Positions 57,142-64,000 of a DNA stretch of 64,000 nucleotides are shown here, in pieces. Under the pieces are notes generated by a model. It worked only from the letters and a program-made list of their open reading frames with translations, did no database searches and had not been told where the DNA came from. How positions within the stretch are numbered: position 1 is the first letter of the stretch; every line of letters starts with the position of its first letter. The translations under genes were made by a program, and so were the position numbers. The DNA comes from Sulfuricella denitrificans skB26 (GTDB lineage Bacteria > Pseudomonadota > Gammaproteobacteria > Burkholderiales > Sulfuricellaceae), in the NCBI RefSeq assembly GCF_000297055.2, contig NC_022357.1:1550001-1614000 (forward strand), read 5' to 3'.

Positions 57142-57809
57142 CGCTCACTCGTCTTCAACGCGACTTTATTCCGGATATACAACGGCGCAGCTTCAGCCGC
57201 ATCCATACCCAAGCCGCGTTTGAATTGCACAGCACCCAGCACAGCGATCTGCGCCGCATGGGGCAAGACATCAGGCATCACCTCGATTAGCTGCCCGGCA
57301 TAACGGCTGCGCAATATCTCGCCATGAGCCGCAAAGCCATTCCCGCAACCGGTCCAGTGTTCGCCTGCGACGTCCGGCGTCTGCTGCGGCGAACTCAATC
57401 CAGGCGCTATCAGGGTACGCCACTCACCTTCGGTTTTTTCGTACACCCCATGGTAAACCTCGCCCATGCGCGCATCCAGGCAGGCGATCACGCGGCTTGC
57501 GCCCGAAGCTTCGGCCAGCGCAAGCAGAGTACACACCCCCGCCACCGGCAAATCCGCACCGAATGCCAAACCCTGCGCCACCCCACAACCGATGCGCAGA
57601 CCAGTGAACGACCCCGGCCCTTCACCGAAAGCAATGCCGTCCAGCGCCTTCAAATCCAGCCCCGCCTCGGTGAGCACATCCTGCACCATCGGCAGCAGCA
57701 GCTCGGAATGGCGCTGTCCTGCCAGTTCCTCGCGCACGGTCATTACACCGTCCAGCCACAAGGCGACGGAACAAAGCTCGGTAGAAGAGTCGAGAGCGAG
57801 AATTTTCAT
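57138..57809 (-). CDS. tsaB: tRNA threonylcarbamoyl adenosine protein TsaB
   Basis: A 223-residue ASKHA-fold partner of TsaD and TsaE in t6A synthesis at position 37 of tRNA. The start MKILALDSSTELCSVAL and GPGSFTGLRIG are hallmarks. The gene overlaps rimI (ATGA). The operon then continues with UDG; the three gene ends are all coupled by 4-base overlaps. Confidence 0.93.
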   Translation of the reverse strand: MKILALDSSTELCSVALWLDGVMTVREELAGQRHSELLLPMVQDVLTEAGLDLKALDGIAFGEGPGSFTGLRIGCGVAQGLAFGADLPVAGVCTLLALAEASGASRVIACLDARMGEVYHGVYEKTEGEWRTLIAPGLSSPQQTPDVAGEHWTGCGNGFAAHGEILRSRYAGQLIEVMPDVLPHAAQIAVLGAVQFKRGLGMDAAEAAPLYIRNKVALKTSER

Positions 57810-57855
57810 GATGCAAATAAACAGAAAGTGATAAGGCGCATTATACCGCGCCGAT

Positions 57856-58251
57856 TCATAAACCCAGATAGACCTCGAATTCCATCCGCTGCCACGGGTT
57901 GCTGCTTTTCTTCAAACGGGTGATACGCGCTTCCGCTTTAGAACCGCGATCCATGAAGCGCGCCAGCGCCTCGTTGTCGGCGCGTGGTACGTAGCCGAGC
58001 TTGTGACCTTGCCACTCGACACGCACCGCTTTGGCGTCGTAAGTATTGCCGGGTTCACGGACGAGATGAAGGGCGTCCCCCACCTTCATTTCGCTCCACA
58101 ACTTCTTGCCTTCATAGTAGCGAAATCCGGCCAGAGGTGAGCTTTGCAGCAGGATTTTGGCGTTTGTACCGGGCTCGGCGCTGGCCGGCACGGTGAGCAG
58201 CGCCAGCAGCAAGGCCGCGACAGGGATCAGGGGTAATCTGTAACTGGACAT
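57856..58251 (-). CDS. Exported HIRAN-domain protein
   Basis: A 131-residue protein with a signal peptide (about 1-25) followed by a HIRAN domain (QSSPLAGFRYYEG...DALHLVREPGNTYDAKAVRVEWQGHKLGYVPR). HIRAN domains bind single-stranded or damaged DNA in eukaryotic helicases; here it is exported, which is unusual for DNA repair. AAGG precedes the ATG at 58251. The gene follows the helicase downstream on the minus strand. Confidence 0.75.
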   Translation of the reverse strand: MSSYRLPLIPVAALLLALLTVPASAEPGTNAKILLQSSPLAGFRYYEGKKLWSEMKVGDALHLVREPGNTYDAKAVRVEWQGHKLGYVPRADNEALARFMDRGSKAEARITRLKKSSNPWQRMEFEVYLGL

Positions 58252-58304
58252 AAGCTTACCTTTTCTCCCCCTCACCCCTGCCCTCTCCCCAAAGGCCGAG
58301 AAAG

Positions 58305-60236
58305 CTATACTGCCCGCTGCTCGAAAAATTTCTCCACATCCACCACCTCCCGCGTCCGTTTCATCGGCGGCAGGCTCTGCCAGATGCGCTTGCCGTACTG
58401 TTTGGTAAGCAGGCGCGGGTCGCAGATCATCAGCACGCCGCGATCGGTTTCGTCGCGGATCAGGCGCCCGGCGCCCTGTTTCAGAGTGATGACGGCATGG
58501 GGAAGCTGGTATTCCATGAAGGCGTTGCGCCCTTCCTGGTTGATCTTTTCGATGCGCGCTGCCAGCACCGGATCGTCCGGCGGCGAGAATGGCAGCTTGT
58601 CGATGATCACCAGCGACAGCGCCGCGCCGCGCACGTCGACTCCTTCCCAGAAGCTCTGGCTCGCCACCAGTACGGCGTTGCCGAGGCGGCGAAAGCGCTC
58701 CAGCAGCTCGGTACGCGTTCCCTCCCCTTGCAGCAGCAGGGGGAATTCCAGCCCTTCCTTGTCGAAGGCCTCTTTCAGCAGTTCATGCGCCTCGCGCATC
58801 GCACGCAAGCTGGTGCAGAGCAGGAACGCGCGACCGCCACTGGCACGAATCACTGGCAAGGCAGCCGCCACTACCGCCTCGGTATAGCCGCGGCTGTTCG
58901 GCTCCGGCATGCCCTGGGGCGAGTAAAGCACCGCCTGGTTTTCATAATCAAAAGGGCTGTCCCAGAAGGCAGTGGCCGCATCCAGCAAGCCCATCTGGCT
59001 CTGGTAGTGGCTGAAATCCTTTTTCACGGCGAGCGTGGCCGAGGTAAAAATCCAGGCGCGGGTATGATCGTCGATCTGCTTGCGGAAAATCTCAGCGATA
59101 GAAAGCGGCGTGGCGTTGAGTTGCATCGCGCGATTGAACACCTCTACCCAGCGCACGCTACCGTTGTTCTCCTCGTCCATCCAGCGCTTGAGTTGCGCTG
59201 CGAACTGGGTGCCGCGCTGCCAGCAGTTTTCCAGACCGGGGCTACGTTCGGCCTGGGATTCGAGCAGTTTATTAAGCGCATCAAGCCTGGTCTTTGTTTC
59301 GACCAAGGAATCTGCGAAGCCGTGCGCAGCCTGCGCACCAGCCAGTGGCAAACGCACGCTGTCCTGCGGGAAAACCAGGCGCAAATCGCGTGCCGCCTTT
59401 TCCAGAGCCGCAGCACCCTCGGGCAACTGAGCGAAATCCTTGGCCGAAACCATGCCCTCGGCGTGGGCGTCGTGAGCCAATTCGAGCAGTTGCGAAGTAC
59501 TCAGGTTCTCACCGAAGAACAGGCTGGCGGTTTCCGGCAACTGGTGCGCCTCGTCGAAAATCACCGTGTTGCTGGCCGGCAGCAGTTCAGCCACGCCCTC
59601 GTCGCGCAGCATCACGTCGGCAAAGAACAGATGGTGGTTGACCACCACCACGTCCGCGCCTTGCGCACGCTTGCGCGCTTCCATCACGAAACACTCTTTG
59701 TGTTGCGGACAGTCCTGACCAAGGCAATTTTCCCGCGTCGAGGTCACATAGGACCAGATGCCGGCATTTTCCGGCACCTCGCTCAGGGCGCTCTTGTCGC
59801 CGCTATCGCTCAGCTTGGCGAATTTTTCGATTTTCGACAGATAGACCGAATCGTCGCGGGTCATGAAGCGCCCTTCGTTCTTGGCGCGCTCCAGGTGAAA
59901 ATGACAGACGTAATTGGCACGACCCTTGAGCATCGCTATCGTCACCGGCACCTTCAGTGCCTCGCGCATCGCCGGGATGTCACGGAAAAAAAGCTGGTCC
60001 TGCAAGGTCTTGGTGCCGGTAGAAATGATCACCTTGCCGCCGGCGAGCAGTGCCGGAGCCAAATAGGCGTAGGTCTTGCCGGTGCCGGTACCGGCCTCGG
60101 CCACCAGAATTTCGTGTTTTTCGATGGCATCTGAAATGGTCCTCGCCATCTCGAGCTGCTGGCTGCGGACGCGGTAATCCTTGAAGGAGCGTGCCAGCAC
60201 GCCGCCTTCGGCAAAAATAGAATCCAGATCAAACAT
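58305..60236 (-). CDS. yoaA: ATP-dependent DNA helicase, YoaA/DinG family
   Basis: A 643-residue XPD-like helicase. Walker A AGTGTGKT lies near 48, and a DEAH-type box is present (DEAHQLPE). The Fe-S cysteines are in CHFHLERAK and CLGQDCPQHKEC (about 100-180), so this is the Fe-S branch. YoaA works with the clamp-loader chi subunit at stalled forks. The ATG at 60236 overlaps the hoxW end by 8 bases. Confidence 0.88.
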   Translation of the reverse strand: MFDLDSIFAEGGVLARSFKDYRVRSQQLEMARTISDAIEKHEILVAEAGTGTGKTYAYLAPALLAGGKVIISTGTKTLQDQLFFRDIPAMREALKVPVTIAMLKGRANYVCHFHLERAKNEGRFMTRDDSVYLSKIEKFAKLSDSGDKSALSEVPENAGIWSYVTSTRENCLGQDCPQHKECFVMEARKRAQGADVVVVNHHLFFADVMLRDEGVAELLPASNTVIFDEAHQLPETASLFFGENLSTSQLLELAHDAHAEGMVSAKDFAQLPEGAAALEKAARDLRLVFPQDSVRLPLAGAQAAHGFADSLVETKTRLDALNKLLESQAERSPGLENCWQRGTQFAAQLKRWMDEENNGSVRWVEVFNRAMQLNATPLSIAEIFRKQIDDHTRAWIFTSATLAVKKDFSHYQSQMGLLDAATAFWDSPFDYENQAVLYSPQGMPEPNSRGYTEAVVAAALPVIRASGGRAFLLCTSLRAMREAHELLKEAFDKEGLEFPLLLQGEGTRTELLERFRRLGNAVLVASQSFWEGVDVRGAALSLVIIDKLPFSPPDDPVLAARIEKINQEGRNAFMEYQLPHAVITLKQGAGRLIRDETDRGVLMICDPRLLTKQYGKRIWQSLPPMKRTREVVDVEKFFEQRAV

Positions 60237-60720
60237 GAAGAAGGGTTTGCCAAACTTTGAGGTTAGGTTGAGAGCACAATTGTACCAGCAACGCCAAAGC
60301 CGCATCCCGGTTCTCAACCGCCGCCGGGCTTAGTGGTTCACCTAAATGGAAATTTTCTCCACGTACCGACAGCAGAAATGATGCGGGGGCCGGCCTCTGG
60401 TAAACCTGCTCAAACACATGCAGCACCGCTTGCGGTGACATTTCGTGGGTGGTGTATCTGGCATCCTGCGCAGGCTGAAGAGGGGAAAACAGAAATGGGC
60501 ATGGGCAGGACACGCTCGCGTCGATGAACAGGACGAGATCGTGCCCTTCCAGATCAACCGAGTGCTCGACCTGCAGCTGAAAATCGGTGACCAGCTCTAA
60601 TTCAGGCCACTCTGGGTGCTGTGCCCGGCCCTCGGCAAGCAGTTCGAGCAGCTGCGGCCCAAGGGCATCGTCGCCCCGGCTCGGGTTACCGTAGGCGAAG
60701 ACTAGCAGCGGCGCCGTCAA
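60229..60720 (-). CDS. hoxW: Hydrogenase maturation protease HoxW
   Basis: A 163-residue endopeptidase of the HybD/HoxW family. It starts at TTG 60720, whose last two bases are the start of the hoxH TGA stop (TTGA), so coupling is tight; the protein then begins TAPLLVFAYGNPSRGDDALG, the motif with the Ni-binding acid. It cleaves the C-terminal tail of HoxH after the Ni site is complete. The end overlaps the next helicase gene by 8 bases. Confidence 0.85.
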   Translation of the reverse strand: MTAPLLVFAYGNPSRGDDALGPQLLELLAEGRAQHPEWPELELVTDFQLQVEHSVDLEGHDLVLFIDASVSCPCPFLFSPLQPAQDARYTTHEMSPQAVLHVFEQVYQRPAPASFLLSVRGENFHLGEPLSPAAVENRDAALALLVQLCSQPNLKVWQTLLHV

Positions 60721-62198
60721 GCGTCGCACCGGCCATCTGAGTTCTTGTTCAGGCGGTCGATGATGTTCCCGCCTGCGTCCACCAGTTCCACTTCCAGCGG
60801 CATCTTGCCCACGGCATGGGTGGCGCAGGACAGACACGGGTCGAAGGCGCGGATCGCTACCTCGATGTGGTTAAGCAGACCTTCGGTCAGTTTCTGGCCG
60901 TCCAGGTACTGCAAGGCCACTTGCCGCACGGCTTCGTTCATTGCCTGATTGTTGTGGGTAGTGGAAACGATCAGGTTGGCGCGGACGATCAGTTCGTCCT
61001 CGTTGATACGGTAGTGGTGGATCAACGTTCCGCGCGGCGCTTCGATCACGCCCACGCCCCGCAAAGCACGCTCGCCCCGACTGACCAGGTCAGTACCCAG
61101 CAAATCGGCGTCATGCAGCAATCCCTGAATTCCCTCGGCGCAGTGCAGCATTTCGATCATGCGCGCCCAGTGATAGGCCAGCGTGGATTGAGTGGCGCTG
61201 CCGCCGCCGAATGCCTTGAACGTCTTCCTCTCGGTCTCGGCCAGCGGCGTCGGAATGAAGTCGCAATTGTTGATCCGGGCGAGCGGACCGACCCGGTACC
61301 AGCCTTCTTCCCTGCCCCTCGACCGGATGAACGGGAATTTCATGTAGGACCAGGATCTGACTTCCTCGTGGATATAATCCCAGTAATTGCTGTAATCGAC
61401 ATGGTCAAAAATCGTCTGGCCGTGCTCGTCCCTGGCCCTTAAACCGCCGTGGTAAAGATCCAGTGCGCCATCATCCCGCACCAGGCTCATGAAGCAGGAC
61501 TTGAAATAGCCGAAACCGTTGTGGAAATCTGCTTGATCACAGTAGATTTTCTTTATCAGCTCCACCGCATCCCGGCTCCAGGCAATCATCTGGTCGATGT
61601 CCTTCAACAGAATGTCCCGCTCTTCCGGCGACAGGTTCTTGTTCACGCCGCCGGGGATCGCCCCGGTACCATGTATCCGCTTGCCGGACGTGAGCCGGAT
61701 CACCTCCTGCCCGTATTTGCGCAGGGCCACGCCCTGCCGGGCGACATCCGGATAGGCGGCGGCCACGCCGACGATGTTGCGTCTGGCCACGTCGCTGCCG
61801 AAGCCGAACAGCAAGTCAGGCGAGGCCAGATAATAAAAATGCAGCGCATGGGACTGGAGTACCTGGCCCAGGTGCATCAGACGGCGCAGCTTCTCGGCGG
61901 TCGGCGTCAACTGCGCGCCAACGATCATGTCCATCGCCTTGGCAGCGCCCAAATTGTGGCTTACCGGGCAGATGCCGCACAAGCGCTGCACGATAACCGG
62001 CACTTCCCAGTAGGGCCGGCCCTGAATGAATTTCTCGAAGCCGCGGAATTCGACGATATGAAACCGTGCCTGGTGCACGCGGTTGTCGTCGTCGAGCAGG
62101 AGCGTGACCTTGCCGTGGCCTTCCACGCGGGAGACCGGCTCAATCACTACGCGCTTGAGTCCTTCGGGATTTGCGGCGGTTTCAAGTTCAAAAGTCAT
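60717..62198 (-). CDS. hoxH: NAD-reducing hydrogenase large subunit HoxH
   Basis: A 493-residue [NiFe] large subunit. The proximal Ni motif RLCGICPVSHN has C74 and C77, and the distal DPCLSCATHAVG has C455 and C458. Protease cleavage after H461 would remove the 32-residue tail, so the gene product is a precursor. It sits in the hox operon, downstream of hoxY and before hoxW. It belongs to the bidirectional group. Confidence 0.95.
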   Translation of the reverse strand: MTFELETAANPEGLKRVVIEPVSRVEGHGKVTLLLDDDNRVHQARFHIVEFRGFEKFIQGRPYWEVPVIVQRLCGICPVSHNLGAAKAMDMIVGAQLTPTAEKLRRLMHLGQVLQSHALHFYYLASPDLLFGFGSDVARRNIVGVAAAYPDVARQGVALRKYGQEVIRLTSGKRIHGTGAIPGGVNKNLSPEERDILLKDIDQMIAWSRDAVELIKKIYCDQADFHNGFGYFKSCFMSLVRDDGALDLYHGGLRARDEHGQTIFDHVDYSNYWDYIHEEVRSWSYMKFPFIRSRGREEGWYRVGPLARINNCDFIPTPLAETERKTFKAFGGGSATQSTLAYHWARMIEMLHCAEGIQGLLHDADLLGTDLVSRGERALRGVGVIEAPRGTLIHHYRINEDELIVRANLIVSTTHNNQAMNEAVRQVALQYLDGQKLTEGLLNHIEVAIRAFDPCLSCATHAVGKMPLEVELVDAGGNIIDRLNKNSDGRCDA

Positions 62199-62207
62199 TT
62201 TCTACAC

Positions 62208-62750
62208 TCAGTCAAAATGCAGCATCTCATAATCCAGTTTCGGCTCCCGACCGTTCAACAAATCGGTCAAAAACTTCCAGATTGCGTCGCCAGAGGGTGG
62301 GCAGCCGGGCAGAAAATAGTCCACCTTCACCACTTCGGAGATCGGATGCACCTTGTCGAACGGCAGGGGCAGTTCAGGATCGTTGGGTATCTGGCCACAC
62401 TCCAGCCCACCCTCGTAGCAGTACACTTCCTGGAAGCAGTCCCACAGGTCGATGTTGTTGCGCATCGCGGGAACACCACCGTTGATGGCACATGCGCCTA
62501 TCGCAACCAATACTTTACAATTCTTTCGGAACTCTTTGAGTACATGTACATTTTCTGCGTTGCATACCCCTCCTTCAACAATGCCAATGTCGCACGGTCC
62601 GCAGCGCTTGATGTCGGTCAGCGGAGAGCGGTCGAACTCGACCAGCTCGATCAGGCCGAACAGGCGCTCGTCGATATCGAGTAACGACATATGGCAGCCG
62701 AAGCAGCCAGCCAGGGAACAGGTGGCAATGCGAACTTTGTTCTCACTCAT
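62208..62750 (-). CDS. hoxY: NAD-reducing hydrogenase small subunit HoxY
   Basis: A 180-residue small subunit with one 4Fe-4S site. C16 and C19 of CSLAGCFGCHMSL and later Cys (GACAINGG, FLPGCPPSGD) bind the proximal cluster. The size is typical of HoxY, which lacks the extra domain of periplasmic enzymes. GGAGG precedes the ATG at 62750. The start overlaps the hoxU end by 8 bases. Confidence 0.93.
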   Translation of the reverse strand: MSENKVRIATCSLAGCFGCHMSLLDIDERLFGLIELVEFDRSPLTDIKRCGPCDIGIVEGGVCNAENVHVLKEFRKNCKVLVAIGACAINGGVPAMRNNIDLWDCFQEVYCYEGGLECGQIPNDPELPLPFDKVHPISEVVKVDYFLPGCPPSGDAIWKFLTDLLNGREPKLDYEMLHFD

Positions 62751-63450
62751 CGCCACCTCCGGTCTGCACGTCCTTGATGGTGATGTGGTCAAAAACGCGC
62801 TGGCCGATCGGTACGGCGTAACCATGGCGTTTGATCAGAATCGCCCCGGTCGGGCACACATGGGCGGCTTTGTCGGTGACGGCGAGATCGGTATCACCCA
62901 GCAGGCCGCTAGCCGAATTGACCACCAAAAGAGTTTTAATTCCACGTCCGGAAAGTCCGAACACATTCTTGCCGTCAACCTCCCGACTGGCGCGCACGCA
63001 GAGTTCGCAGTAAATGCAGCGGTTGCGATCGAGCATCACGTCGGGATGGGAGGCGTCCGCCTCGCGTTGCGGATAGAAATGGTTGTAGTGCGGACTCATC
63101 ATGCCGAGATAGTAGGCGACGGCCTGGAGCTGGCAATTGCCGGTTTTCTCGCAAGCCGGGCAGAGGTGGTTGCCCTCGACGAACAGCATTTGCGTCAGAG
63201 CAAGCCGGTCCGCATTGAGTTCCGCGATGTCGCTCAGCACTTGTTGGCCTTCCACCGCAGGCATGGTGCAGGAGGCAACATTGCGACCGTTGACGTTGAC
63301 GGTGCACAGTTTGCAGCTGCCGTGAGGCTTGAATTCCGGGTTGTGGCACAGGTGCGGGATATAGACCCCGGATGCCAGCGCCGCGTCCATGATGGTTTGG
63401 CCTTCCTGGAACGGCACCGCTAGTCCGTCTATCGTAATCGTTTTGCTCAT
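62743..63450 (-). CDS. hoxU: Hydrogenase diaphorase subunit HoxU
   Basis: A 235-residue NuoG-N-terminal-type electron carrier. A plant-type 2Fe-2S site (C35, C46, C49, C61) is followed by a His-Cys 4Fe-4S site (LCPACEKTGNCQL) and a CIYCELC ferredoxin-like site. It links HoxF flavin to HoxY. The ATG at 63450 overlaps the hoxF stop (ATGA). Confidence 0.93.
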   Translation of the reverse strand: MSKTITIDGLAVPFQEGQTIMDAALASGVYIPHLCHNPEFKPHGSCKLCTVNVNGRNVASCTMPAVEGQQVLSDIAELNADRLALTQMLFVEGNHLCPACEKTGNCQLQAVAYYLGMMSPHYNHFYPQREADASHPDVMLDRNRCIYCELCVRASREVDGKNVFGLSGRGIKTLLVVNSASGLLGDTDLAVTDKAAHVCPTGAILIKRHGYAVPIGQRVFDHITIKDVQTGGGDE

Positions 63451-64000
63451 AGGTGCGCCCAATCGTCATCCCGCCCGGTGATCGTGCGCGCCGTCGCCAG
63501 CGCCCCATCCAGGTCGAAGGCCGGTTTGAAGGCAAATGCCTTGAGTTTGCTCTCGACCATATCGGGAAATTTTTCCAGAATATCCAGCACCGGGTTGGCG
63601 GCGCTGCTGCCCAGACCACAATGGCTCATGGTCTTGAGAATATGGCCGAGGCGCTTCAACTCTTCCAGATCGGAAGCGGTGCCGTACCCACTAGCGATCT
63701 TGCTCATGATCTTCTTCTGCAGTTCGGTGCCGACCCGACACGGTGTACAGAAGCCACAACTCTCGTGGGCGAAAAAATCGGCAAAATTCTGCGCAACCTG
63801 AAACAGGTCGCGCTTGCGCCGAAACACCATTAAAGCGCCCGCCGTGGGCAAGTCTTCGAAGGCGATTTTGCGCTCGAACTCCTTCCATGAGATGGTGGTG
63901 CCGGAAGGGCCGCTTACCTGCACTGCGTAGGGGCGCCCTTCTGCACCGCAATCGTCAAGAATCTGGCTCACCGTGACGCCGAACGGGTATTCGTAGATGC
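63447..64000 (-). CDS. hoxF: Hydrogenase diaphorase subunit HoxF (NuoF-like), C-terminal part
   Basis: A partial gene that continues past the window edge. About 184 residues of the C-terminus are visible: part of the SLBB-like region (IYEYPFGVTVSQI) and the 4Fe-4S domain with ESCGFCTPCRVGT. HoxF binds FMN and NAD and receives electrons from HoxU. The stop overlaps hoxU (ATGA). Whether hoxE precedes it cannot be seen. Confidence 0.92.
   Translation of the reverse strand, partial: IYEYPFGVTVSQILDDCGAEGRPYAVQVSGPSGTTISWKEFERKIAFEDLPTAGALMVFRRKRDLFQVAQNFADFFAHESCGFCTPCRVGTELQKKIMSKIASGYGTASDLEELKRLGHILKTMSHCGLGSSAANPVLDILEKFPDMVESKLKAFAFKPAFDLDGALATARTITGRDDDWAHL

Noticed and set aside
58497-60134. 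545-codon open frame on the plus strand opposite the helicase
   Set aside because: It lies fully inside yoaA on the other strand. No ribosome site or domain is seen, and such frames are expected in GC-rich genes.
61449-62684. 411-codon plus-strand open frame opposite hoxH and hoxY
   Set aside because: It runs across two well-supported hydrogenase genes and has no recognisable protein features.

Overview
The window is a gene-dense, moderately GC-rich chromosomal stretch of a Gram-negative betaproteobacterium. The evidence is gene content and order: the yceD/maf/sppA/gph/rluC/rne neighbourhood, a two-subunit pyruvate carboxylase, an OmpW-type porin and a HoxFUYH NAD-linked hydrogenase. A chemolithotrophic Nitrosomonadales-type organism (Gallionella/Sulfuricella-like) fits best, but this is inferred from recalled similarity, not from a search.

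Layout. 0-11 kb: start of yceD, pycA-pycB, maf and an RsmI-like methylase facing a rof-sppA-gph-rluC run, then divergent rne with a long leader, and a low-molecular-weight phosphatase. 11-17 kb: an ankyrin protein, uvrB, aspC, an AsmA-like protein and tRNA-Asn. 17-20.7 kb: a patch of small poorly known genes (FliL-like, YjdM/PhnA-like, YfiM-like, winged helix, membrane protein, SEC-C protein) with about 600 bp that hold no convincing gene. 21-24.4 kb: a 1154-residue protein recognised as PPi-type PEP carboxykinase. 24.6-32 kb: a small Rossmann protein, a DsbA-like oxidoreductase, two c-di-GMP-type signalling proteins, a second ankyrin protein and rmuC. 32-38 kb: typA, a frameshifted RhlE-type helicase, a glycine-zipper protein, truncated haemoglobin and purT. 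38-45.8 kb: ybbA-ybbP divergent from tesA with overlapping start codons, a two-component pair, selD divergent from selU, and a host-attachment-family protein. 46-54 kb: OmpW, thpR, an orphan cobalamin-type radical SAM protein, a 1-Cys-like PrxQ, phoH, a LysR regulator and lplT. 54-64 kb: lemA with two TPM proteins, family-4 UDG, rimI, tsaB, a secreted HIRAN protein, a YoaA/DinG helicase and hoxF(partial)UYHW.

How it fits together. PycAB (pyruvate to oxaloacetate) and the PPi-PEPCK (PEP/oxaloacetate with PPi/Pi) together set the C3-C4 node, possibly with pyrophosphate as energy currency. HoxFUYHW supplies NADH from hydrogen. SelD and SelU form a self-contained route to 2-selenouridine in tRNA. 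Many minus-strand genes are joined by 4-base stop/start overlaps (udg-rimI-tsaB, hoxF-hoxU, hoxH-hoxW, the two TPM genes), which indicates translational coupling. Several starts are TTG (maf, rluC, the phosphatase, aspC, hoxW).

The points most worth a second look are the PPi-PEPCK, the one-base frameshift in the helicase, an almost leaderless yceD promoter, the CATG start-codon overlap of ybbA/tesA, the orphan radical SAM gene behind a palindromic leader, and the small-gene patch after tRNA-Asn. No CRISPR array, insertion sequence, integrase or rRNA was seen.
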